Under the pieces are notes generated by a model. That model ran no database searches and had not been told where the DNA came from. It worked only from the letters and a program-made list of their open reading frames with translations. Of a stretch of 64,000 nucleotides of DNA, positions 14,801 to 24,907 are shown piece after piece (position 1 is the first letter of the stretch; each line of letters begins with the position of its first letter). The position numbers and the translations under genes are program-made. This DNA is from Macrotis lagotis (lineage: Eukaryota; Chordata; Mammalia; Peramelemorphia; Peramelidae): positions 103,693,937 through 103,757,936 of the forward strand of contig NC_133665.1 in the NCBI RefSeq assembly GCF_037893015.1. Direction: 5' to 3'.

Positions 14801-17800
14801 ATTTTTAAAAACTCTTCTTAGATAATGAAACAAGCATAAGAAATATTGCAAGAACTCTGGATTGTTTTAAGTCATTTTTCAGATAAGCCATCTACCTAAA
14901 ACTAGTAGAACTCTTAGGTCCCTATGAAATGAGCCAAGGTGCAATAAAATTTCCATTAATCCTTTCTTCTCAATGGCGAAAGTCTGACTGTTGTTATAGA
15001 ACACTTTAGAGCTAATAGTATTTTATTACTTTAAAGTGCATATGGCACCTGGTGACCATTCTCTGCACATACAAGTAGATATGGATCATTTCCGGTGGTT
15101 CTGTCACTGATTAGCTGTGGGGGACCTTAAGCAAACCCATTAACTGCTGAGACCCTGAAAGAGTGACTCTTTTTTTTTTTTTAGGATTTTGTAAGGCCAA
15201 TGGGGTTAAGTGGCTTGCCCAAGGCCACACAGCTAGGTAATTATTAAGTATCTGAGGCCGGATTTGAACTCAGGTACTCCTGACTCCAGGGCCGGTGCTC
15301 TATGCACTGTGCCACCTAACCACTCCTTGAATGAGTGATTTCTAAGAACCCTCCTCTGCTCTGACATGATGGGTTTGGCATCAGAGTACTGGCTTTCAGA
15401 TTCTAGTTTTGCTACTTAGATGATTTGAGTCAAGTCATATTTCTCCTTCAGCATAATGATGGTGCAGACTAGATGATCTCTAAATCTGTGACTCTTCCCC
15501 TATCTGTGATGGCTATGAGGGCAGAGCACTATGCTTTAGACTTTCAAGAGACTTACAGATCATTTCATTTTGCTTTTGCAAATTCTACAAGTAAGGAAAC
15601 TAAGTGCTCTGAGTCCTAGAGTTTCATTCTGTGTATGAATTAAATTGGTACACTTACATCTTTGTACAGAAGAAAACCACATGTGGATCTATGTAAATTC
15701 CAGTGTTGGTCAAGTGTTTAACTAGTTTGTTGGGGTCAAATAGCTAGTTTGGTTTAGTTTAATATTTTTACCAACCTATATCTGACCAATTTCTTAATTA
15801 GAAATTTGTCTTGCTGAATGCCATTTTGCTTTGGCATATATGGACTAGAGATAAAATTTTTCATGATATTATAAACTCAGTCAGATGGTAGAAATTTCAT
15901 ATGATGTGTGACTAATATTCTCTTTCATTTGAAATATTGGCCATATAGTTCTTCCTCTTCTTCCTCTTTCCCCTGCCCCCTCTCAAAGAAATCTAGATGA
16001 TACCAAAACCTTTTATCTTGTCATGGTAAGAGTATGACAATAAGTGACCAAGAAGATGAAAACAGTAATGATAAATATTAATACAACATTTATTGGCATT
16101 AAAATCTTTTACAATAAAATTTTATATCTATATATGTATATATATATGTAGTAACTAATTATTTTTCTGGGTATACATATTTATGTTTATATAATTTCAG
16201 AGTTATTTCATTTGGGGTATGGTAACTTTTTCTGTGTAGCCTGTTTTGACCAATAAGGTAATAAGACTGATTTTCTTATGTATTTAATTAAAATCAACTC
16301 ATTATTTTAACTATTCGGATGTTTGCAGTAAACTTTCTGATTCAGTCAACATCCTGTATTTACAACATTATATCCCCTTCAGAATATGTTTACATAGTGT
16401 AATGCTCTATACTGTCCTACTTTTTGTGAGTTCTGTAATCATAGATTGAGACAAACCAGCTAGTGACAGTTACCTGTGACTTACTTAAGAGAGAGATTAC
16501 AGGGGCGGCTAGATGGCACAGTGGAAAGAGCACCGGCCCTGGAGTCAGGAGTACCTGAGTTCAAGTCTGGCCTCAGACATTTAATAAATACCTAGCTGTG
16601 TGGCCTTGGGCAAGCCACTTAGCCCCATTGCCTTGCAAAAAAAAAAAAAAAACCCTAAAAAAAAAAAAAGAGATTACAGCTGACTCTGAATTTTATAACC
16701 GATTAATGTTTAGTATTTCAATGCTAAAGCACATAGAATTGGGACATCTGTTTATTCCACTATTCATTTTGGCATATTATCCAAATCTCCCCTCCATTAA
16801 AAAAATCCTTATTAATTATCCAAATGAAAAGTGTCTGTTTGGGGGGCAGGGAGTTGAGGTGGGGGGTAAGGATGGAGAGTAAAGAATGCCAGACTGGACA
16901 GCTCAGGAGCTGTGGGTTTATGTCTTAGCTCTACCACCACCTGGCTGTGTGTGACCTTGGGGCAGTTTCTTCTTCCTGAGCCTCAGTTTTTTCCTCTGTT
17001 GATTTGAAGAATTTTTATTTATATGAGGTTTGAGGCTCCATATGACTCTGACAATCGAAATCTCCTTTGATCTCTATATTGCATCTTGAGTCATCAGAAA
17101 TGGCATAAATATGTTAAATGTGGAAGTGTTGATAGCTACTTCTGTCTAATAACCAAGCTAAGTCCTTGGTCTGAAAGGAAGTTAATCTTCAATTTTCTTC
17201 ACTTTGGTTTGTACTATCTTTTGAGAGAAAGAAATGCTGGTCTGTTCTCATCTGAAGCTGTCTTCTACCTCTCAGATAATGTCAACTGAAGTCAAACGAG
17301 GTCTCTTCTCTTCTGTATTAAGTGGGAGACCTAGCAATGTGCTCACTCTCTTGACATTTTAAAAAAGAATCAGGCTCAAGGATACCACCCCTGTGAGAAT
17401 TACAGGAAACATAAAATCAAGATACAGCTTTCAGGAAATCAGACCCTGCTTAATTATTTACAGAAGTGGATTATGAAAGTCTGTGATGGAGCAATGAGAA
17501 TTTCAGACTTGTGGAATCCCAGAATTGGAAAGGCCTTTTAGGAGTATCTCCTCTGACTTCCCACCTGCAACAAGAAGCATAAGGTGTTTGAGTGGTAGGC
17601 AAAGTGCTCCAGAAGTAGACAGGAGTCCATCCCTGCCCCACCCCCCACACTTTGGCAATGATAGAGAGGTCAGGGTTTCACCCAACTCGTTGTCCAGGCA
17701 ATTCAGAAAACTAGTCGGTGCCACATGTTCCAGGCCCTGTGCTAGGCCTTGTCCTTGAGCTCTTTAAAGTTTAGTCATCTCCTCCCTAGTCCTGGCTCAA

Positions 17801-18966
17801 GTCTGACTCTGCTTCAGTGGCGGCAGCTTTGCACATGATAGAAGGTTGTATGCAGGTCTTCTATGAGGATGGCATCCCTGGTTTTCAGTAATGGGCTATC
17901 TGATTGGAAAGCCAGGTGAATTAAACTGTTATTGGGATCATAGGAGAATAGATTTAGACCTTGTGCACAACTTAGCATCCTGCTTGTCCAGTCCACTGGA
18001 GTGAAAGACATTTAGCTTCAATCACCACTGGTGTGATACCCAATGCCCTGCCCATCAGGGGTCACAGGGTCCAGTGGGGGGTGGGGGAGGGAAAGAAGGG
18101 GCAGGTGAAGGCTTTGACCATTGTGCCTCCTGTTGCTTGGTAACCAGGAAGAGATTTTGTTCTTGTTGACTAATCAATTGAATTGATAGACATGACTATA
18201 GTAATAGTAGCTGGCAATGCACCTGATCATGTGTGCTAGTCACTGGGACAGATTCTTTTGTCTAGAAAGCATGGCAGGAGCACTCTGGGAGGGGGTCAGA
18301 GGTTCATCCATAGCCATCATGTTCAACACCGGAGAACATAACTGTGGGCACACACTTCTACTTTTTTGAATGAGTTTTGTTCATTTGTATATCTTGTAAA
18401 TCATTAAATGTCTTAGCTGTATGTTGTTTTGTTGTTGAGTTATTTCAGTTGTGTCTGGCTCCTTGTGATCCCATCTGGGGCAGAGGTCCGGGACAGGTTT
18501 GTCATTTCCTTCTCCAGCCCATTTTATAGATGAGGAAACTGAGGCAAATAGAGTTAAATGACTTTCCCAGGATCACACAGCAGGTGTCTGAGGACATATT
18601 TGAATCCAGGTCCTGCTGACTTTAGGGCTGGCACTCTATACATTGCACTATCTAGCTGCCCTGGGGTGTTTCAAAATAAGCTTTTATTTATTAGAAAGAC
18701 ATCTGTGAGTATTGAGCTTTCATTTCATTGTTGCTAATAGGACTTGTTTCCTTCTGTACTTGCAGTGTTATCTGTACCTGTTCTACAGCTCCACAAGGCT
18801 TCTGAAGGTGGCCATCATCCTGTTCTTCATTTGTCTGAGCAATATTTACCTGTACGGACTAAGGAACCTCTGGCAAATCCTCTTCCACATAGGAGTGGCT
18901 TTTCTGTCCTCCTATCAGATACTGACGAGACAATTGCAAGACAAGGTGCTTGACAGCGGTGTTTGA
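1479..18966 (+). CDS. SEC22C: SEC22C, vesicle-trafficking longin membrane protein (complete, 6 coding exons)
   Basis: The coding sequence is the join of 1479-1660, 6069-6232, 7843-8022, 10054-10172, 14279-14344 and 18766-18966. That is 912 nt, or 303 residues plus stop, the length I recall for human SEC22C. All five introns are GT-AG and every junction keeps frame. The N-terminus ([20 protein letters not shown]) starts a longin domain of about 115 residues. A hydrophilic linker follows, then four predicted membrane segments at about 184-204, 221-244, 249-268 and 272-290. The C-terminal stretch [20 protein letters not shown] matches my recollection of SEC22C. SEC22A and SEC22C have the longin domain of SEC22B but no SNARE coiled coil, and none is visible here. 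The family acts at the ER and in early secretory traffic. SEC22A is a poorer match (for example FCFLETL and RPYAFL fit SEC22C). The gene is convergent with VIPR1. Any upstream noncoding exon is not identified. Confidence 0.96.
1815..2035 (-). repeat. MIR-like SINE
   Basis: Diagnostic antisense MIR text: 'gcaaagcactttacatgtgt', 'ttgatcctcacaacagccct', 'attttagaaactgaggc' and 'gggtcacatggtcagtaagt'. It lies in SEC22C intron 1. Confidence 0.8.
2085..2245 (-). repeat. Second MIR-like SINE copy
   Basis: Contains 'agtcctgtgtagtaggtatt', 'aaggtcacacagtagggagc' and 'gccaggtcttctgactccaa'. It directly follows the previous MIR-like copy in the same orientation and is more degraded. Confidence 0.65.
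2300..2975 (-). repeat. L1 3' end, older subfamily, antisense
   Basis: It begins with T-rich sequence and carries 'atgcacaatcatgttaaaca', 'caatttccaattctttgaca', 'gaactgctataaatattttt' and 'attgctggatcaaaagattt'. It matches 53335-53950 better than the young copies at 1-300 and 45117-45763. No target-site duplication is visible. Confidence 0.75.
2976..5770. other. SEC22C intron 1 interior, mostly unassigned
   Basis: AT-rich sequence. The only repeat-like parts are a short L2/MIR-like piece at about 3795-3870 and a degraded MIR-like piece at about 4150-4290 ('acttcaacccagggcttcct'). A run of C then CA units lies at 4480-4495. No ORF here resembles a known protein. Confidence 0.4.
5775..5905 (+). 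repeat. L2 3' end fragment
   Basis: Shows the L2 3' signature in sense: 'gattgcaagctccttaaaga', then 'ttgctcacaggtacttaata'. It ends about 160 nt before SEC22C exon 2. Confidence 0.55.
6069..6232 (+). CDS. SEC22C: SEC22C coding exon 2
   Basis: The acceptor is tgtttcag at 6061-6068. The donor is gtttgt at 6233, weaker than the other donors because it lacks the usual A or G at +3. The exon completes codon 61 (Tyr) and reads [14 protein letters not shown] and then [19 protein letters not shown] and [12 protein letters not shown], the second half of the longin domain. It ends with one base of codon 116. Confidence 0.95.
6415..6865 (+). repeat. L3/CR1 3' end fragment
   Basis: Carries the CR1/L3 3' signature: 'gcctggagaagagaagattt', 'gctatcttcaagtattttaa', 'cacagagggcagaagtagga', 'tgcaagttttcaagctgagg' and 'gtggactggaccaaatgggc'. 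It lies in SEC22C intron 2. Confidence 0.75.
7005..7225 (+). repeat. L3/CR1-related fragment
   Basis: 'gcacagaactgaacatagtg', 'tccagatgttgtctgattaa' and 'gagtacagtggggatatcat' match a segment I associate with L3/CR1. Assignment is from recall of the consensus. Confidence 0.5.
7843..8022 (+). CDS. SEC22C: SEC22C coding exon 3
   Basis: The acceptor is ttttttacag and the donor is gtgagt at 8023. It completes codon 116 (Asp) and encodes [17 protein letters not shown], a charged helix-like stretch ([11 protein letters not shown]) and a linker ending MQVEY. This linker sits where a SNARE motif lies in SEC22B, but no heptad SNARE pattern is visible. Confidence 0.95.
8285..8455 (+). repeat. MIR-like SINE, degraded
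   Basis: 'gaagaccaggattcaagttg', 'cttcccttctctgagtctta' and 'tctaaaaatgaaagggttga' follow the MIR core and tail order. It lies in SEC22C intron 3. Confidence 0.5.
8456..9880. other. SEC22C intron 3 interior, nothing recognised
   Basis: AT-rich and unassigned. It contains homopolymer T runs at about 9670-9680 and 9832-9842 and no convincing exon. The structured repeat at its end is listed separately. Confidence 0.4.
9882..9949. repeat. Three-copy 23-bp tandem repeat with dyad symmetry
   Basis: Units begin at 9882, 9905 and 9928, an exact 23-bp period. Units 1 and 3 are perfect inverted repeats: aattatgt, a 5-nt spacer, then acataatt. Unit 2 is a diverged copy (aattgtgt). It lies about 100 nt upstream of SEC22C exon 4. 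Confidence 0.85.
10054..10172 (+). CDS. SEC22C: SEC22C coding exon 4 (first membrane segment)
   Basis: It encodes residues 176-215, including the hydrophobic run [20 protein letters not shown] and then [12 protein letters not shown]. The donor is gtaact at 10173. The acceptor (attttaaattgcaaag) is A-rich with little polypyrimidine tract, the weakest in the gene, but the frame and the match to the family fix it. Confidence 0.94.
10985..11445 (+). repeat. L3/CR1 3' end fragment
   Basis: 'cttgaagtatttaaagagct', 'atgagctgccttggaaagta', 'gtgggttctccttcattgaa' and 'tgcactagatgatctttgga' follow the CR1/L3 3' end in order. It is the same family and orientation as 6415-6865. Confidence 0.75.
11772..11810. 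repeat. (TA)n microsatellite
   Basis: About 18 uninterrupted TA units in SEC22C intron 4. Confidence 0.95.
11860..12395 (+). repeat. L2 3' region
   Basis: Sense L2 3' order is visible: 'ctgtctggtgattagatcct', 'ccactttctgcctgctctgg', 'ttccaggtaaaatcccacct', 'tgtgagcctgagggcaggac' and 'cagcatagagcctgggtcac'-like text near 12350. It spans the 3' half of L2 in SEC22C intron 4. Confidence 0.6.
13205..13800 (-). repeat. L2 copy, antisense
   Basis: Antisense L2 3' end ('agcattcattaaggacctac', 'agacactcaggatacaaaaa') is followed by further L2 text: 'ttgagctgaattttgaaggg', 'gcaacagggagccattgaag'. It lies in SEC22C intron 4. Confidence 0.65.
14279..14344 (+). CDS. SEC22C: SEC22C coding exon 5 (66 nt, second membrane segment)
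   Basis: This 22-codon phase 0/0 exon reads [20 protein letters not shown] and then FQ. The acceptor is caattcag and the donor is gtgagt. Skipping it would keep frame but remove most of the second membrane helix. Both splice sites and the equal length to the human segment I recall support it. Confidence 0.94.
15167..15327 (-). mobile_element. Marsupial tRNA-headed SINE
   Basis: Full antisense copy: T tail, 'gttaagtggcttgcccaagg', 'tgaactcaggtactcctgac' and the head at the right end. Flanking target-site duplications are tgaaagagtga (15156-15166) and tgaatgagtga (15328-15338), one mismatch. It lies in SEC22C intron 5. Confidence 0.93.
16503..16668 (+). mobile_element. Marsupial tRNA-headed SINE
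   Basis: Full sense copy with box A (tggcacagtgg) and box B (gttcaagtc), both fitting the pol III consensus, and a long interrupted A tail. Perfect 11-bp duplications agagattacag at 16492-16502 and 16669-16679 show a recent insertion in SEC22C intron 5. Confidence 0.95.
16885..17060 (+). repeat. MIR-like SINE
   Basis: 'ctctaccaccacctggctgt', 'gtgtgaccttggggcagttt' and 'cctcagttttttcctctgtt' are the MIR core in sense. Confidence 0.65.
18076..18101 (+). other. G-quadruplex-type motif in SEC22C intron 5
   Basis: Four G runs (6, 5, 3 and 4 G) are separated by loops of 1, 1 and 6 nt. This fits the G3+ N1-7 rule on the sense strand. Confidence 0.6.
18425..18662 (+). mobile_element. MAR1-like SINE (RTE/BovB-related head)
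   Basis: 'cagttgtgtctggctccttg', 'tttgtcatttccttctccag', 'tgaggaaactgaggcaaata' and 'gcactatctagctgccctgg' are the ordered parts of a marsupial SINE whose front resembles RTE/BovB sequence. The family name is from memory. It ends about 100 nt before SEC22C exon 6. Confidence 0.7.
18766..18966 (+). CDS. SEC22C: SEC22C last coding exon with stop
   Basis: The acceptor is ctgtacttgcag. It encodes residues 238-303, starting [20 protein letters not shown] and ending DSGV before TGA at 18964-18966. It holds the end of membrane segment 2 and all of segments 3 and 4. A MAR1-like SINE ends about 100 nt upstream of the acceptor. Confidence 0.96.
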   Translation, partial: CYLYLFYSSTRLLKVAIILFFICLSNIYLYGLRNLWQILFHIGVAFLSSYQILTRQLQDKVLDSGV

Positions 18967-20000
18967 GACCATGGGCAGTCTCCCTCCTTCCTTCTCTGGT
19001 GAGGGGAATGCACAATTTTTCCTGTGGAAAGAGGCTTAGAGCCACTTGTCTGGTTCAGCCTTTGCCCTTTAAATTTTGGATCTTGTGTGTACATGACCTA
19101 TTCAACTGGACAGAAGAACTGAAGGTCCAGACTTCATCATACCACATGTAGTAGAAGGAAAGAAGAGAGCTTGCTGTGTCCCCCACACAATCCAGGTGGA
19201 GACAGCAGAGTGAAGGCTCTCCCATTTTATCATCTTTTTTGTAATACCAGTGACTTAAGTTTCTATAGTGCTTCAAAGTTTACAAAGTTCTTTCAGTAAC
19301 CCTGTGAAAGGGGGAGTGCAAGGATTATTATTTAGATTTACAAAGCATAGGATTGTAGGTTGAGATTTGGTGCCATCTTGTCCAACTCTTTCATTTTGCA
19401 AATTAGGAAATGATGTCCAGAGGTGAAGTGATTTGCCCAGGGTCACATAACTAGGAACTGTTGGAACTTGGATATGAAGCCAGGTCTTCAGACTCCAAGC
19501 CTCACCTCTAGAGAAGGAGCAGTTTGCAACATCTTGTCCAGAAACAAAAATGGAATTACTTTGGATTGGACTAATTGAATCAAGAACTGAAAGAATGTTT
19601 TTGTTGTTGTTGTGCTATGCAATCATTTGGTAGAGGTAGAGGAAATACTTTTGGAGATTAGATTTTTGCCTCAGAAGAACCACTTATTTTTTATTTATTA
19701 ATTTCTTAATTCTCTTGAATTAGACAAAATATGATGGCAGACATTTTTTAAAAGGGACTGTAGATAGTTTTAAGAGTAATTCCTTTATAATAATTACCAG
19801 AATAAATTATGAAGTTGAGCTCTAATTGCAGTCTAAAAAAACACAAACTAATTAGATTTTCTGAAATCTAATTTTAAAATTTCCAGTACTGATTAGTATG
19901 ATTTCACCCAAGTTCACTTTTAATGCTCATCTGGCATGAGGAAAAACATGAGCTCTCCAAGTGTTTAGAGCTACTGATTTAAATTTTTTTTTTTTTACAT
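18967..20000 (+). other. SEC22C: Probable SEC22C 3' UTR, end not fixed
   Basis: Sequence follows the SEC22C stop with no further coding match. The first plus-strand AATAAA is at 19801-19806. Others lie at about 21266 and 21294, so the cleavage site cannot be fixed. A MIR-like repeat (about 19240-19505) sits inside the proposed UTR. The extent given here is an inference. Confidence 0.4.
19240..19505 (-). repeat. MIR-like repeats inside probable SEC22C 3' UTR
   Basis: 'ttctatagtgcttcaaagtt', 'agtaaccctgtgaaaggggg', 'ttgcccagggtcacataact' and 'gccaggtcttcagactccaa' give two partly overlapping MIR-like signatures. Confidence 0.6.
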
Positions 20001-20019
20001 TTTGAACTACATGATAGTG

Positions 20020-22930
20020 AGAAAATTTGTTAAAGTAGTTTTGGGTAAGCAAATACCTATTTGCAACTATTTGTACAATTTACAAAGCTAATCTGTGACC
20101 TAATCATTTTTAAAAATCACTAATATTTCATATGTTAAGCACATTGAGATGGGTAGATCTGGATGATTGGAAAAGCACTTATTTATGTGTCAGGCATTAT
20201 CCTAAGCACTTGGGTATGATAGCTCAGGAATTGCTTGCAGACATGATCTCTAGTTGGCCAATAACTGAATTAATTAAATTACATTGATTCAAGAGCATCA
20301 TATTATTGATTGAGAAGAGTTGTATTAGAAAAGAAAAATGAAAAGAGATCAATTAGGCACAGAGCAGATAGTCAAACTTTGTATATTGAAAACCTACCTG
20401 TCACAACAAATAAAAGTGGTTGGAGTGAAGCTGTCTGGTTGTATAGATGGGGCAGCACCTGCATAGAACTACCATTAACTCCACAGTCTTCCATTGAGCT
20501 TTACAGGCTTAGGGATTTAATATCATCATCCCCTTCCTCCATCATATTCCCTGTTCCTACCACTCTCCATCTTGGTCAGGCAATAGCCATATTATCTAAA
20601 CTCACAAGACATGACTGAATTATAAATCAAAATATTATTAATTTACCATAGGAAGCCACTTTGAAGTGGGCCAGGTAATTGAAATGGTTAGCCAGCAGTC
20701 TTTTATTCCTTTGTGGAAACCCTACTAGGAAAAACCAAGTTAATAATATAACTTGCTTAGTTAGAGCCAGAACCAAGAGGCATTAGAAAATGTTAAAGGA
20801 TAGTCTCAAACTCTCAATTAATGGAAGCATTTTTATAGGGTTTTACAGCATTGTAAACTGGATGTTTTTGCTGATTGGTTAGGATACCCTCTCCCCTGGT
20901 GAGTTCTAGATTAGAACTGAGAGAACTTTTTGGTTTTCCTCTTTTCTAGATTGGGTGTAGACCCTGTCTTTCTCCTGTGACATCATTGTCTTGAATGTTA
21001 CAATGTGACTAGGTCCTAATTTATTTTACCTTATTTATTCTTCAAATGGGTATTTCTCCAAGGTAGTTTTGGAAACCTTTTTAGCCTCATCACCAAGCCA
21101 TCTCTTTGTATAGGTTGGTTTAGTGGGTGGCTAATAACTTTATCCATTTAATATTTATTTCTCTGGCCACACATGTTTTGTCACATGGAAATTTCTTGGT
21201 ATTCCATATGTAGTTTTTGAAGATGAATTCAAAACTACCAATGGAATGCTCACTGTTTTCAAAGTAAATAAATTTTTATAGAAATGTGAGAGAATAATAA
21301 AACATGATTTTGGGGAGATGGAAATGTGTTAGGATAGTTGATATGTTTACATATATGTTTAGTTATGCAGTGAAACTCTCAACTTGTAGCAGACTGTTCT
21401 TTGAGTTCACTGTCATTTGGTAAACATCGCTATTGTTTTTGATCTTGTTTTCTCAGATATTTATAATTTGGTGTGCACTTTAAAAATTCCCATTTTGTTT
21501 CATAAGTGTGTCAATCATCTGAATGTTTTTAAGTGTGCGGTGAACTAACTTTGAAATGTTAGAGATAAGATTTTATTTCTCTGTTTAGGAACTGGATGGA
21601 TTCAATTGATGATCAGAACAAGGCCTGATCTTCTTACCTGTTCTCTGTCTCTTATATTAGATCGCTAAGTGGCTAGAGACATAGATCTTGTCATGAGTCA
21701 TTTGAAATTCCTATAATTTGGGGAGAACAAAGAGTATTCAATAGACTGTAATTTTTTTTTTTTGCTTAACAAATAAATCAGGGATTACCTCCACATCTAA
21801 ACATAAACCATGCAATATCCAAATTTATCATTAGTTCTCCAGATCTGATTTATATAGTAAAGATCTACCTGTACCAGCATCATCAGACAGTTGGACTTTG
21901 GATGAAGATAATGGACCAGATAATGGTGATGAGGCTCAGTCTGCTAAGGTATAAGAAATAAGCAAACAAGAATATAATATATGAGAATATAACTTTTTCA
22001 TCCTCTCCTCCTCTTTTAGTAATTCAAGATCCAAATAACCTTCCTTGTTGATATTTTTAACTCATCCAAAAATGAAGTTAAACCTTGAGGCAAAAAGACT
22101 GGCCTCTCCTGCAAGAGGGCACTAAACATGTTTAAAACAGGACATTTCTCCAGAAGCATTACATAAAGAAAGTATTGGCAAGTCTCTAAGGATCTCAGAG
22201 GGATTCCTCTTTTACTTGGATTATAAATTATAAATGCTATTTGTGATCAGGAGTACAGAAAGAGAATATCAACCAGCATTAAAAAAAGACTGACTTGGAA
22301 GAACCGATTTCAGGAAAGGAAAAATATGAACCCTAGTCAGTTATAAAAAGTTTTCTTTTTATGATATTAAGCATATTAAGTTTGTTTAATGACAGCATTT
22401 GTCAAGACAGTGTATTATAATAGTGCAAACTTAATTTGTTTACCTGAAAAATAAATTTCCAAGACTCCATGAGGCAAAATTACAAAAAGACATTTTTTGA
22501 GTCTCCAAATAAGTGATGAAAGGTGAACAATTAAGAGAATAGCTGGATGAAGGAGCTTCATTAAATCCTTTTAAAAATGGAGAAATTTTCTAGCAAAATA
22601 CTAAGACATAAATTTACTAAGGAGTTTGGTTGAAGAAGATGAACCTGATTGCTTAGGTTGTAATGATGGGGCTCCATATGACAAGGGAGGAGACCAACCA
22701 CATGTGGATCCCCCTTTTGAAGTAACCTTCCTGTCTATTGGCAATCACTTTTTTAGAAATTTATAAGGTTATGGAATGGAGTGTCACTCAAGAGCCTTGG
22801 ATTCATTCATATTGGACTTCTTTCTGGGAAATCTAGGTGATATCAGTGATGAGCACAGAAATCTCTACACCAGAAAGACACTATCAGGACAAGCAGAGGC
22901 CAAACATGCTAGCTAATTGCTCTTTGGGCA
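20020..22930. other. Intergenic sequence, largely unassigned
   Basis: AT-rich. A short L2/MIR-like antisense piece lies at about 20165-20260 ('gtgtcaggcattatcctaag'). No conserved exon, RNA gene or clear mobile element is recognised. ORFs here are short and unlike known proteins. Confidence 0.4.
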
Positions 22931-22934
22931 ATTA

Positions 22935-23182
22935 GAAAGCTAAAATGTTTTTCAGTCATGTCTGACCCCATTTGGGACTTTGGTGGCAGAGATACTGGAG
23001 TTGTCTACCATTTACTTCTCATTTTAACAATGAGGAACTGAGGCAAACAGGATCAAGTGACTTGCCCAGGGTCACACAGTCAGCTAGTAAGTGTCTGAGG
23101 CTGGATTTGAATTCAGGAAGATGAGTCTTCTCGGCTCTAGACCCAGCGCTCTATCTGTTACACTGGTTAGTTGCCAGCTGAG
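22935..23182 (+). mobile_element. MAR1-like SINE
   Basis: 'tttcagtcatgtctgacccc', 'ttgcccagggtcacacagtc', 'tgaattcaggaagatgagtc' and 'cccagcgctctatctgttac' follow the same order as the copy at 18425-18662. It is moderately diverged. Confidence 0.75.
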
Positions 23183-24370
23183 ATTTAGCAGGAAATAATC
23201 CAAAGTTGTATCTTAGGTGAGTTAAACTAATATAATTTTGTCCAGTAAAAAATTTTTTTTAAAGTATAAAACTGATTCCGCTGAAGACAGTAGAAAAAAA
23301 ATCCTTATTTAAAATCAGTAAAAATATATTTGAGGTGATAAAAAAAGCTTATTATCCAGTAGTTTTGTTGTTGTTTGTTTTGTTTTACTTAGTCCTTAAA
23401 TTTTGGGGGTAGATCTCATTTGAACTGATAGTACCTTGGGCACTAAACCCTTTGAAATAACTAGAGCTCTTAATTAACTGTTTTCTCTGCCTCAGAATTT
23501 TAATGGCAGTGGCTTAAAAAAGACCTTGAAACAGGGAAGTCTTTTTTAAATTTTAACCCCCCCCCAAAAAAAAAAAAAGATAACAGAGTAAGGAAGGATT
23601 AGTATAGAAAATTCAATTTGGAGGTTTAAATTCCAGCTCTACCACTTTGTAGTGTGTTTGATCCAGCCTCAGTGTCCTTATTTCTGGAATGAAAGGATTG
23701 AGGTAGATGGCTTCGAAGGGACTTTGCAGCTCTTGAATCTGATCCTGTAAACTAGCAGCGAATATCTAGGGGTGAGGCTTTGGGAGCAGGTCTAGTCTAT
23801 GTGGACCTTGACCATGGAGTGTCATACTTTACAGTCATTATCCCTGGGAAAGACTTAAATCATAGGACATCACTGAGCCTGGGAGGAGCCTTAGAGATTG
23901 TTTAGGCCAAGTAAGGAAACAGAGCCTCTTGTCTAGAATCTGAAGTGGATGGACCTTGAGAAGGCTTGTAAAATATAGTGTCATCCTCATAGGATGTGGT
24001 TGTAAATATCACAGACTTCTCAGAGTAAATCCAGTATAGAGAGTGTGGTACCAAGGAGAATGGATTTGTGGTGTCATAAGATTTTTCAACAAAGGTTAAA
24101 ACAGAATGATCTCCCTATTCCTTAAGCATCTTGGTACATGGGAGAATTTGCTATGGAACTATGGATCTAGGTTCTGTGCTTTCCTCTCTCTTTCTGCTAT
24201 GGCAAGGTAAAAGAAGACATTTAAAATATTTTTTGTCTTTTACATTTTCCACAATTGTTGCATATTGCAAAAAAGGGGGCCTCCCCCAAAAAAGGTATTT
24301 TTAAAAAGTTTGTGTTTTAATTTGTTAAGCCTCTTTCAGGAATGTTGTTTCCTTTCCTTAGTTTCCCCCA
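23183..24370. other. Intergenic, little recognised
   Basis: Contains a C-run then A-run at about 23557-23578 and a degraded MIR-like tail at about 23610-23740 ('agcctcagtgtccttatttc'). The rest is unassigned. Confidence 0.35.
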
Positions 24371-24384
24371 AAGCTTATGGGACT

Positions 24385-24531
24385 GGGGAAGCTAGGTGGC
24401 ACAATGAATAGAGTACTGACCCTGAAGTCAGGAGGACCTGAGTTCAAATGTGGCCTCAGATACATAATACTTACCTAGCTGTGTGACCTTGGGCAAACCA
24501 CTTTACCTCACTACCTTGCTAAAAAAAAAAA
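24385..24531 (+). mobile_element. Marsupial tRNA-headed SINE
   Basis: 'gctaggtggcacaatgaata', 'tcaggaggacctgagttcaa', 'gtgaccttgggcaaaccact' and an A tail. Flanking duplications are cttatgggact (24374-24384) and cttacaggact (24532-24542). It is more diverged than the copy at 24908. Confidence 0.9.
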
Positions 24532-24907
24532 CTTACAGGACTGAATCCTTCAAAATACTATTCTTTGACAAAAGTAGAACATTTTTGAAAACTTTAAAAA
24601 TGTAAGCATTCACTTGGAAATATATGTGAAAAGTCTCTTGCCAAGAAGGGAACACTTGGCAGCAAATCTACCTAAAGAAGCCTTGTCAGTAGAATCTGGA
24701 AATGACCAGCACTCGGAAGTCCATCTAAGAGTGCAATTTGCTTTGTTTAAAGAGATTAGTTCTTTGCTCTTTTTGACTTCAGGTACAGATTGGGTTCAGC
24801 ACAAACTTGTGACTTCATATGTATGACCTTTATCTTTCTTTATCTTTGGATCTTCGTTTCTTTCTCAGCAGCCTTTTTTGCCCTCTTATGAAATAATATC
24901 TTCAGGG

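Noticed and set aside
16503..16570. tRNA-like box A and box B sequences in SINE heads here and elsewhere
   Set aside because: They are SINE heads with SINE bodies, tails and target-site duplications, not tRNA genes.
18744..19045. Extra open frames over the SEC22C last exon
   Set aside because: They are shadows of the real frame on other frames or the opposite strand.
20310..20618. 102-codon open frame, plus strand
   Set aside because: No homology, no splice or promoter context, and ordinary length for chance in this much sequence.
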